Origin: Halieaceae bacterium UBA4438
GTDB lineage: Bacteria; Pseudomonadota; Gammaproteobacteria; Pseudomonadales; Halieaceae
Length of the DNA stretch: 14,922 bases
Reading direction: 5' to 3'
NCBI GenBank assembly: GCA_002390485.1
Contig: DGPO01000123.1
Location: 1-14,922 of the forward strand
Shown here: one piece after another, positions 1-5,624 of the stretch
Layout: each line of letters starts with the position of its first letter
Numbering within the stretch: the first letter of the stretch is position 1
Program-made: the position numbers and the translations under genes
Notes under the pieces: generated by a model
The model's input: only the letters and a program-made list of their open reading frames with translations
The model's database searches: none
What the model was told of the DNA's origin: nothing

Positions 1-138
1 AAGGTCAATGATCAGAAGCCTGATCACTTTATCTCAGACTGTCCCATGGCGGGTGAACACATCGCCCACCTTGCCGACAGCGTTGATAGCGCGCAACACC
101 CAATGACGCTTCTGCGCATGGCCTACGGGCTTAATTAA
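1..138 (+). CDS. C-terminal end of a GlpC/heterodisulfide-reductase-like Fe-S oxidoreductase (partial)
   Basis: The window opens inside a gene. Frame 1 reads 45 residues and stops at TAA 136-138. The fragment contains SDCPMAGEHI followed by HPMTLLRMAYGLN. The pattern DCPxAGxxI, then about 20 residues, then HPxxLLRxAYGL is typical of the last cysteine motif and C-terminus of CCG-domain Fe-S oxidoreductases (glycerol-3-phosphate dehydrogenase subunit C and heterodisulfide reductase-like proteins). Proteins of this kind are commonly found immediately before DUF3501 genes, often with a rubrerythrin gene, and here a DUF3501 gene starts 15 bases after the stop. The pair is probably co-transcribed. 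Substrate and electron partner cannot be judged from this fragment. The start lies outside the window. Confidence 0.75.
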   Translation, partial: KVNDQKPDHFISDCPMAGEHIAHLADSVDSAQHPMTLLRMAYGLN

Positions 139-153
139 ACAAGGAGATTATTA

Positions 154-750
154 ATGCCACACCTGACACGCGGCGATCTATGGTCGCTAGAGAAGTATTC
201 TGAGCAACGTGACGCATTTCGCACGGAGGTTTTAGCGCATAAGCGAAACCGCCAATTATCCCTTGGTGAAAATGCGCGTATTTATTTTGAGGACACCCTC
301 ACGATCCGTTATCAGATTCAAGAAATGCTCCGCATTGAAAAGGTATTCGATGTCGCAGGTATAGAAGAAGAGCTTGCGGCCTACAACCCACTGATTCCAG
401 ACGGTACAAATTGGAAAGCGACCTTCATGATCGAGTTTGGCGATCCCGAAGTGCGAGCCCAGCGACTGCGAGAAATGCGGGGAATTGAGAACTGCATCAA
501 TTTGGAAATCGAGGGCCATGGCATCGTTCAGGTCATTGCCGATGAGGACCTAGAACGTGAGACGGAGGAGAAAACCTCGGCCGTTCACTTTATGCGGTTT
601 GAGCTCAACAGCGGACAAATTGCCGCGCTTAAAGGCGGTGCTCCACTGTTTGCAAGCGTTGAACACGCAGCCTACCCCGTTGCGCGCTTTGAAGTCTCGC
701 AGGTCACGCGAGACGCGCTGACCAAAGATCTGTCTCTCGTCGCACACTAA
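154..750 (+). CDS. DUF3501 family protein
   Basis: 198 residues, starting at ATG 154 with a clear AAGGAG ribosome site at 141-146, seven bases upstream. The sequence matches my memory of the DUF3501 family: an N-terminal LTRGDLWSLEKYSEQRDAFR segment, then ENARIYFEDTLTIRYQIQEMLR, and a conserved NxLIPDGxNWKATFMIE-like core near residues 79-95. No signal peptide or membrane segment is visible, and only one cysteine (in IENCINLE) occurs, so it is not an Fe-S protein itself. Its biochemical role is unknown. The consistent linkage to an Fe-S oxidoreductase, seen here in the gene just upstream with a 15-base gap, suggests it works with that protein, perhaps in peroxide or redox metabolism together with rubrerythrin. 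That role is inference. The family assignment is fairly secure. Confidence 0.85.
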   Translation: MPHLTRGDLWSLEKYSEQRDAFRTEVLAHKRNRQLSLGENARIYFEDTLTIRYQIQEMLRIEKVFDVAGIEEELAAYNPLIPDGTNWKATFMIEFGDPEVRAQRLREMRGIENCINLEIEGHGIVQVIADEDLERETEEKTSAVHFMRFELNSGQIAALKGGAPLFASVEHAAYPVARFEVSQVTRDALTKDLSLVAH

Positions 751-761
751 AACCAGGATTA

Positions 762-782
762 GGGGGCCTACACTTGGCCCCC
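762..782. terminator. Hairpin between convergent genes (possible bidirectional terminator)
   Basis: A perfect 7-bp inverted repeat, GGGGGCC (762-768) and GGCCCCC (776-782), encloses a 7-base loop. It lies in the 42-base gap between the stop of the DUF3501 gene (750) and the stop of the convergent FAD oxidoreductase gene (793). Position and GC-rich stem suit a shared terminator. Neither flank carries a good T-run (on the minus strand the downstream sequence has only a TTTT several bases away), so efficiency is uncertain. Confidence 0.5.
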
Positions 783-792
783 AACCCCCTGT

Positions 793-2049
793 TCAATAAC
801 GCTTCACCGACTCAAAGCCCCGGTCGGCGCGAAACGGCGTCAGCACCGGTGCTCGCTCCCCGGTTAATATTTCTTCGGCAACTAATTCGCCCACGATGGC
901 AGCCAGTGAAACACCGCTGTGCATCACGGCAACGTATGCGTTCGGGTCTGCCGGGCTGGGACCAATAACGGGGTGCCCGTCCAGCGGTAATGGCCGCCAG
1001 CCAATGATCACCTCCTCGGCATTAACCTCAGGAAGGCCGGTTAAGTACTCGCTCGCCAGTGTAATCAGCCGCTGTGCGTGCTGGCTTGCAGTGGCCGCGT
1101 TTGGGAATCGAGTGGGACGAGCAGTCAATCGCAGTTTGTGTGCCGCATTTTCAGGTGCGCCCTCTTGCTCGCCAAGAACTAAACGTCCGTCCAGTCGCTG
1201 GTGAATGTGGATTCCCGGTGCGACCACTATGTGGCTCAATACTGGGGGCATAGGCTGGGTGATGACGATGACGCCCGGGGTTGAACGCTGAGGCAAGTCA
1301 AATCCGGCAAACGTTTGTATTGCGCTCGGGTCCGCCCCTGTCGCAAGAACAAGACGATCGACAGCAATGTCGCCGCAGGACGTGCCCAAGATTTTTTGCC
1401 TTTGATCTTCAGCCGTCTCATCAACTCGCAGTACCTCGCAGTGCTCGATCACGCGGGCGCCGTGACTTTTTGCTGCATTGACTAATCGTTGAGAGACTAA
1501 AACAGGGTCCAGCGCGCCGTCTCGCGGCGATAATGCCACGTGGCCTGCCCCCCCAAAAGCAACCCTAGGCTCGAGCGCCGACGCCTCTAACTGGGTCAGC
1601 ATTTTCGCAGGTTCGCCCCATGCTTGTTGCTCCTGGACATCGCGACTTAACCGATCTTGACGCTCAGCTGCCGCAAACCACTCCAGTGAACCACCCCATT
1701 TTATCGGCAAATTAAGCGCTTGTTGCAGTCGATGCCAAGCGTCCACGCCCATTTGGTTGAGCGCGTGATAGGACTCGGGCTGCTTCGCCCAAGACGCATT
1801 AATCCACGCGAAAGTGCCATGGCTTGACGCACTGGCAACGGCGTTTCTGTCCAGCAGCGTGACATCAAGGCCTCGTTTCGCCAGATGATAGGTAATCGCA
1901 CTACCCACAATGCCAGCACCCACCACCGCGACCCGAGCCTTTGGACGCAGCGCCTCAAGCGCCAACACCTTACCGGCCATCGGTATGAGCGATGCCGAAA
2001 CGAGCCATCTGTTAAATTGACGACGCTGTACCTGTTTTGAGTCGTTCAC
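793..2049 (-). CDS. Tat-exported FAD-dependent oxidoreductase (DAO / D-amino-acid dehydrogenase-like family)
   Basis: 418 residues from a GTG start at 2049. That start has a strong AGGAG/GAGGAGGG ribosome site (2054-2061) 4-6 bases upstream. The same frame continues upstream to an ATG at 2148, but the extra 33 residues are very basic, lack domain character and have no ribosome site. From GTG the N-terminus reads QRRQFNRWL (twin arginines at 9-10), a hydrophobic stretch to about residue 30 and ALEA, which is a Tat-type signal. The FAD-binding fold follows: VAVVGAGIVGS (residues 40-50) and an acidic residue ending the second strand in TLLDRN (D67). The C-terminal half has GWRPLPLDGHPVIG and HSGVSLA, typical of glycine/D-amino-acid oxidase (DAO) proteins such as DadA. 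Likely an oxidase or dehydrogenase of amines or amino acids in the periplasm; the substrate is unknown. It is convergent with the DUF3501 gene and divergent from the HAD gene. Confidence 0.82.
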   Translation of the reverse strand: MNDSKQVQRRQFNRWLVSASLIPMAGKVLALEALRPKARVAVVGAGIVGSAITYHLAKRGLDVTLLDRNAVASASSHGTFAWINASWAKQPESYHALNQMGVDAWHRLQQALNLPIKWGGSLEWFAAAERQDRLSRDVQEQQAWGEPAKMLTQLEASALEPRVAFGGAGHVALSPRDGALDPVLVSQRLVNAAKSHGARVIEHCEVLRVDETAEDQRQKILGTSCGDIAVDRLVLATGADPSAIQTFAGFDLPQRSTPGVIVITQPMPPVLSHIVVAPGIHIHQRLDGRLVLGEQEGAPENAAHKLRLTARPTRFPNAATASQHAQRLITLASEYLTGLPEVNAEEVIIGWRPLPLDGHPVIGPSPADPNAYVAVMHSGVSLAAIVGELVAEEILTGERAPVLTPFRADRGFESVKRY

Positions 2050-2252
2050 CTTGCCCTCCTCTAAGGCCCAAAGCGTAGAAGTTCTGCGCCGTAGATTACG
2101 CGTCGCTGCCAAGCGCGGTCGCCTCTTCAGCACAAACTTTTCCTTCACGAGTGTTATAACTTGGACAGGACATCAAGGAGAAGCCCCAGCGTGTAGAAGT
2201 TAACATCGCGATTGCGCTACCCTAAGCGCCCTTTGTAAACAGTCGGTTCAGC
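2050..2252. promoter_or_regulatory. Divergent intergenic region between FAD oxidoreductase and HAD phosphatase
   Basis: This 203-bp gap between two divergent starts must hold promoters in both directions. Visible elements are weak. The palindrome GTTATAAC (2153-2160) can supply a TATAAC -10 box on either strand. On the plus strand TTGCGC (2212-2217) and TGTAAA (2234-2239) are spaced by 16 bases, which would place transcription only a few bases before the HAD ATG. The 9-mer GTAGAAGTT occurs twice (2075-2083 and 2193-2201). I see no small gene here. Confidence 0.4.
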
Positions 2253-3074
2253 ATGACACTTATCGTTTTCGATATGGATGGAACGCTCTTAAATTCTCAG
2301 TCCAAGATATCGCCGTTTACAAGTGAGACGCTGGCGCTTCTGCGTAAAAACAATATCGCCTATACGATCGCAACCGGTAGGACACTTCAAGCCGCGTTGT
2401 CGCCCCTGACGGACGACGAGTTCAACCGTTCAATGGTTTTAAAAAATGGCGCCGTTATATGGGAGCCCTCGTCTCAAGGTTACAGTCATCATCACTTGCT
2501 CACACCGAACGACGTACTTGAGGTTCTGGGCGCATTCACTGCACAGGACTTAACCCCTTTTGTATTTTCATTGGAGTCTGGTGAGCACCACGCGGTTTAT
2601 CACGCGGCGTTGAAAGATGATTTTGAGAAGAAACTTGCGAACCTCTTTGAAAGCGAACGTCAGCTGCCGCTGCAACCCTTAGGTGCCATGCCTGAAGACG
2701 CTCACGTCATCAACATATCGGCAATGGGGCCACTCGAGCAAATCCAACCGGTGATCGAATTTGTAGCGCATCAGCCCCATCTCGTGGCGTACTCAGGTGT
2801 AGCCATAAAGGCACAAGGACTCGCCTGGCTGGATGTGCATCATAGCGAAGGTTCTAAAGCCAATGGCGTAAGGCACGTGGCCGAGCGCCAAGGCTACGAA
2901 GAAGTGATTGCCTTTGGTGACGGTGACAACGACATCAGCCTGTTTGAATTCGCCACAGAGTCCTACGCCATGGACAATGCGGATCAAGAACTTAAAGACA
3001 TTGCGACCCGGATTATCGGCCACCATGACGAAGACGGCGTCGCGTTATTTTTGCGAGACCGGTTCAACCTCTAA
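2253..3074 (+). CDS. Cof-type HAD-IIB family phosphatase
   Basis: 273 residues, the usual size for Cof/YidA-type HAD hydrolases, which remove phosphate from sugar phosphates, nucleotides or cofactor intermediates in the cytoplasm. All four HAD motifs are visible. Motif I is VFDMDGTLLN with nucleophile D7 and acid/base D9. Motif II is IATGRT with T41. Motif III is K202 in EGSKANGV. Motif IV is FGDGDNDISLF (residues 221-231), whose aspartates bind magnesium. The central residues from about 80 to 190 form the C2 cap typical of subfamily IIB. The substrate cannot be deduced. The ATG at 2253 has no good Shine-Dalgarno sequence, but the motif I position leaves no room for a later start. It is followed after 13 bases by an alpha/beta hydrolase gene, so the two are probably one operon. 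Confidence 0.9.
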   Translation: MTLIVFDMDGTLLNSQSKISPFTSETLALLRKNNIAYTIATGRTLQAALSPLTDDEFNRSMVLKNGAVIWEPSSQGYSHHHLLTPNDVLEVLGAFTAQDLTPFVFSLESGEHHAVYHAALKDDFEKKLANLFESERQLPLQPLGAMPEDAHVINISAMGPLEQIQPVIEFVAHQPHLVAYSGVAIKAQGLAWLDVHHSEGSKANGVRHVAERQGYEEVIAFGDGDNDISLFEFATESYAMDNADQELKDIATRIIGHHDEDGVALFLRDRFNL

Positions 3075-3087
3075 AGGAATCGCAACC

Positions 3088-4026
3088 ATGATGGCAGTCA
3101 AGTCCAGCGGATTCATAGTGAGTCTGATCATTCTGATCAGCTTGGTTGGGCTTTTTGGTGTCGTTATGCCATGGCTTGGCCTGAAATCCGCCTCTGAACC
3201 GGTGACTAGCCCACCGACTAACGCCATCGCGTACCAGGAAGTGAGCTTTACCAGTGACGGATTGACCCTCAATGGTTGGTGGCTCGAGGCCGAGAACCCG
3301 CGAGCAACACTCCTGTTTGTCCATGGTGCAGGGTCGAGTCGCGTATCGCCTTTCTTTAATACCCTCGGCTTTTATCTGCAGTTGCAGAAGGCCGGTATTT
3401 CGGTTCTTACTTTCGACCAGCGCAATCACGGAAACTCCGACTACACAGATGGCTACCTCAGAATGGGCGCGACCGAACATCGCGACCTCTTATCGGCTCG
3501 TGAGTGGTTGGCACAACACACACAAAAGAAGGTGCCTACCATTATCTGTGGACTGTCCATGGGGGGCGCAACCGCGATTTATGCCCTGGCGAACGGAATG
3601 CTGGCCGATGGGTTATTACTGTTCGATCCCATGCTGAATACCCGCGACGCGTTAGAACGTGGCGGCTGGGTTGGCTACGGACTTCCACCCGTAGTTTTTA
3701 GACCCATGGCTTACTTGGCGCCTTTGTTTTGGAGTCTGCCTTACGGCCAAGCCGATGCCCTTAACGTGGCAAAAGGCCTAGGCCTCCCAATATCCATCGT
3801 ACAAAATAGAGACGACCCGATCACGCGCGCACAGTGGAGCCAGGAGCTTGCTGAGACATCGGCTTGGACGTCGATCGAATTCGCACCAAAGACGGCTGCC
3901 AACCACGACTGTCTCGCGGATAAAGGGCGCTGGGGTACACACGCCTCGGCGTTTCACTGCCACCCAAACTGGACAATGGACCAAGTGGAGCACCTACTGC
4001 AACGCGTCACCAAACCCGCGGCATGA
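3088..4026 (+). CDS. Membrane-anchored alpha/beta hydrolase
   Basis: 312 residues from ATG 3088 (or ATG 3091 right after it). AAAGGA at 3073-3078 is the ribosome site, overlapping the stop of the preceding HAD gene. The frame is open further upstream into the HAD gene, but a start there would overlap coding sequence and add no domain. The N-terminus has one hydrophobic segment (residues 9-30, FIVSLIILISLVGLFGVV), probably an uncleaved anchor with the catalytic domain outside the inner membrane. Hydrolase features are LLFVHGAGSS (oxyanion region, 75-84), TFDQRNHGNSD (108-118), the nucleophile elbow GLSMGG with S157, an acidic residue in QNRDDPIT (D242 or D243) and a likely catalytic histidine H273 in ANHDC. 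It resembles the YqkD/BEM46-like serine hydrolases. The substrate is unknown. Confidence 0.85.
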   Translation: MMAVKSSGFIVSLIILISLVGLFGVVMPWLGLKSASEPVTSPPTNAIAYQEVSFTSDGLTLNGWWLEAENPRATLLFVHGAGSSRVSPFFNTLGFYLQLQKAGISVLTFDQRNHGNSDYTDGYLRMGATEHRDLLSAREWLAQHTQKKVPTIICGLSMGGATAIYALANGMLADGLLLFDPMLNTRDALERGGWVGYGLPPVVFRPMAYLAPLFWSLPYGQADALNVAKGLGLPISIVQNRDDPITRAQWSQELAETSAWTSIEFAPKTAANHDCLADKGRWGTHASAFHCHPNWTMDQVEHLLQRVTKPAA

Positions 4027-4034
4027 ACTGACGT

Positions 4035-4080
4035 TTATTGGACACGGGCTCGACGCACTGCCGAGCGACTAATCCAATAA
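4035..4080. repeat. Nested inverted repeat after the alpha/beta hydrolase gene
   Basis: Outer arms TTATTGGA (4035-4042) and TCCAATAA (4073-4080) are perfect 8-base complements. Inside them GCTCG (4048-4052) pairs with CGAGC (4062-4066) around a 9-base loop. The structure lies 8 bases after the hydrolase stop and before the glutathione peroxidase gene. There is no T-run after either arm, so it is not a classic Rho-independent terminator. It could be an mRNA 3'-end structure or part of a dispersed palindromic element. Confidence 0.5.
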
Positions 4081-4126
4081 GACCAAACTTCCCTATACTC
4101 CTTACACCAACCGCCAGGAATGCACT

Positions 4127-4669
4127 ATGAAATATGCCGTATCAGTCCTTCTCACGGGCTTATCAATGTCATCGGGTGCGCTTGCGTGTCCAGACTTTCT
4201 AAACACTGAAATGCGCAAGCTCAGTTCCAAAGAAACCATCAACTTTTGCGAGAGCTATGCGGGCAAGCCCATGCTGATCGTCAATACTGCGAGCAATTGT
4301 GGTTACACACCTCAGTTCACAGGCCTTGAAGAACTGCACAAGGAGTACAAAGACCAAGGACTCGTCGTGGTTGGTTTCTCTTCCGATGATTTCTTTCAGG
4401 AAGAAAATGACGAACAGGACGCGGCAACTGTGTGCTTTGAAAAGTACGACGTCTCCTTTCCTGTCATGGCAACCAGCTCGGTTCGCGGTCGTAAGGCGAA
4501 TCCTGTCTTTAAGGGACTTGGCGACGCTCAGGGCTACCCCAGCTGGAATTTCAACAAATACGTTGTGTCCGGTGACGGCGAAGTCCTCGCGCACTTTAAA
4601 TCAAGCGTCGGACCAGACAGCGCCGAACTTCGTGATCTCATTGCTGAAGTGACATCAGATACCGAATAA
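4127..4669 (+). CDS. Secreted glutathione peroxidase family protein
   Basis: 180 residues, with AGGA at 4116-4119 eight bases before ATG 4127. Residues 1-20 form a Sec signal peptide ending ALA, followed by C21. The -3/-2/-1 residues (A-L-A) do not fit a lipobox, so a periplasmic soluble protein is more likely than a lipoprotein. The GPx core is clear: NTASNCGYTPQF with the peroxidatic cysteine C58, Q91 in FFQEEND, a candidate resolving cysteine C103 in ATVCFEKYDVSFPV, and WNFNKY (W140, N141), completing the Cys-Gln-Trp-Asn set. The usual GFPCNQFxxQE block is changed to GFSSDDFFQEE. The protein is probably a thioredoxin/thiol-dependent peroxidase reducing hydrogen peroxide or lipid peroxides in the envelope. 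A TATACT at 4094-4099 may be a -10 box, but no convincing -35 is seen. Confidence 0.9.
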   Translation: MKYAVSVLLTGLSMSSGALACPDFLNTEMRKLSSKETINFCESYAGKPMLIVNTASNCGYTPQFTGLEELHKEYKDQGLVVVGFSSDDFFQEENDEQDAATVCFEKYDVSFPVMATSSVRGRKANPVFKGLGDAQGYPSWNFNKYVVSGDGEVLAHFKSSVGPDSAELRDLIAEVTSDTE

Positions 4670-4678
4670 ACACCACTG

Positions 4679-4972
4679 ATGCGAAAATTGAAGGAGGCAC
4701 AGCCGTGCGCATGTTGTAAGCGGTGCGTGCCTCTGACATTTCACCATCTCATACCGCGTAAACTTCATCGACGTAAGGGCTTCCGCAGGCGCTTTACTAA
4801 AGAAGAACTCAATATTGGGGTTCACGTCTGTCAAAAGTGCCACCGCGGAATTCATGCGCTCTACGATGAAGTCACGCTGGGTACTCGACTCCAGTCACTC
4901 GAGCACTTACTCGACGACGAGTTACTGGGCGGACATTTTAGTTGGGTCGCTAAACAGCGTGAGAGGGCCTAA
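4679..4972 (+). CDS. Small HNH-type zinc protein (putative HNH nuclease)
   Basis: 97 residues, starting 9 bases after the peroxidase stop. It has the arrangement of a compact HNH/zinc-finger nuclease fold. Cysteines C10, C12/C13 and C16 are in PCACCKRC. FHHLIPRKLH (residues 21-30) supplies the first histidines, N45 is in ELNIGVHVC, and the second knuckle is C51, C54, H55 and H59 in CQKCHRGIH. The two cysteine pairs probably bind a structural zinc, and H23, N45 and H59 could be the HNH triad. The tail (60-97) is helical and charged. No partner nuclease, methylase or phage gene is nearby, so it may be a solitary housekeeping or DNA-processing protein. No strong ribosome site precedes the ATG, so translation may be coupled to the peroxidase gene. 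Catalytic activity is not proven by the sequence. Confidence 0.7.
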   Translation: MRKLKEAQPCACCKRCVPLTFHHLIPRKLHRRKGFRRRFTKEELNIGVHVCQKCHRGIHALYDEVTLGTRLQSLEHLLDDELLGGHFSWVAKQRERA

Positions 4973-4976
4973 CCGC

Positions 4977-5582
4977 TCAAAGGGTAGCTAACCAGGTTCG
5001 GATCCGCGACAACTCGGTTGTAAAATCGCCGTCGCCACGAAGCGTAAGATCGGCCTGTCCTTGCCATGGCTGAACGTAATGCTCAAACATTGGCGCAGCA
5101 CGAGTTTCCCAGAAGTCTCGCACTGAGGCCTCAGTGCGGCCTCTCTCGTGTGCGTCACGAGTAATACGTCGTGACAAACAGGTATCAAGCGGCGTATCGA
5201 CAAAAACAAGTCGATCGATGAGTCCTCGAGTTGCGACCTCAGCCATCGCCAGCACCCCCTCTAAGATCACCACCTCGGCGCTCTCAATCATTTGAGTCGC
5301 ATTTGATCGTGTGTGCTGGGTGAAGTCATAAACAGGCGCATGAATAGATACGCCCGATTTCAACTGCCCTAGATCGGACGCAAGACGTTCAAACTCAATT
5401 GCGTCAGGATGGTCAAAATTAACCCTTTCACGAGACGCAAAGTCGAGGTGCGACAAGTCTCGATAGTAATCATCCACGCGGATCACTGCGGGACAGCCTG
5501 AGCCATGCGCCACTGTGAGGGCTTCGACTAACCGCGTTTTACCACTGCCAGAGGCGCCAACAAATGCAACGACGGTGCTCAC
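4977..5582 (-). CDS. Uridine kinase-like P-loop kinase
   Basis: 201 residues from a GTG start at 5582, placed 42 bases after the stop of the upstream carboxylesterase gene. The Walker A motif GASGSGKT is at residues 9-16. RVDDYYRDL (35-43), NFDHPDA (55-61) and the PVYDFTQHTR segment (83-92) match the uridine/cytidine kinase and phosphoribulokinase-like family. EGVLA (108-112) and RRITRDAHERGRT (138-150, a lid-type arginine region) also match. Uridine kinase phosphorylates uridine or cytidine to the monophosphate in the pyrimidine salvage pathway. The protein is slightly shorter than E. coli Udk and diverged, so a related nucleoside or metabolite kinase is possible. The ribosome site before GTG is weak (GGACGA). 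Its stop codon lies 4 bases from that of the opposing HNH gene, with no terminator between. Confidence 0.78.
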   Translation of the reverse strand: MSTVVAFVGASGSGKTRLVEALTVAHGSGCPAVIRVDDYYRDLSHLDFASRERVNFDHPDAIEFERLASDLGQLKSGVSIHAPVYDFTQHTRSNATQMIESAEVVILEGVLAMAEVATRGLIDRLVFVDTPLDTCLSRRITRDAHERGRTEASVRDFWETRAAPMFEHYVQPWQGQADLTLRGDGDFTTELSRIRTWLATL

Positions 5583-5624
5583 TCGTCCACGCGCGTCTGC
5601 AAAGCCGCGTAACGAAGGTGCGCC

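Noticed and set aside
896..1204. Plus-strand open frame inside the FAD oxidoreductase gene, and similar long frames opposite the esterase, SDR and thiolase-like genes
   Set aside because: They lie wholly antisense to well-supported genes, have no recognisable domains, and show compositions expected of shadow frames.
2050..2148. In-frame ATG at 2148 as start of the FAD oxidoreductase
   Set aside because: The 33 extra residues are very basic and would bury the twin-arginine signal; the GTG at 2049 has a strong ribosome site.
2908..3087. Upstream extension of the alpha/beta hydrolase frame into the HAD gene
   Set aside because: It is an overlap with the coding sequence of the HAD phosphatase; the ATG at 3088 has a ribosome site and directly precedes the membrane segment.
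4094..4099. TATACT as promoter of the glutathione peroxidase gene
   Set aside because: No -35 box at the right distance, so it is mentioned only as a possibility in the gene entry.
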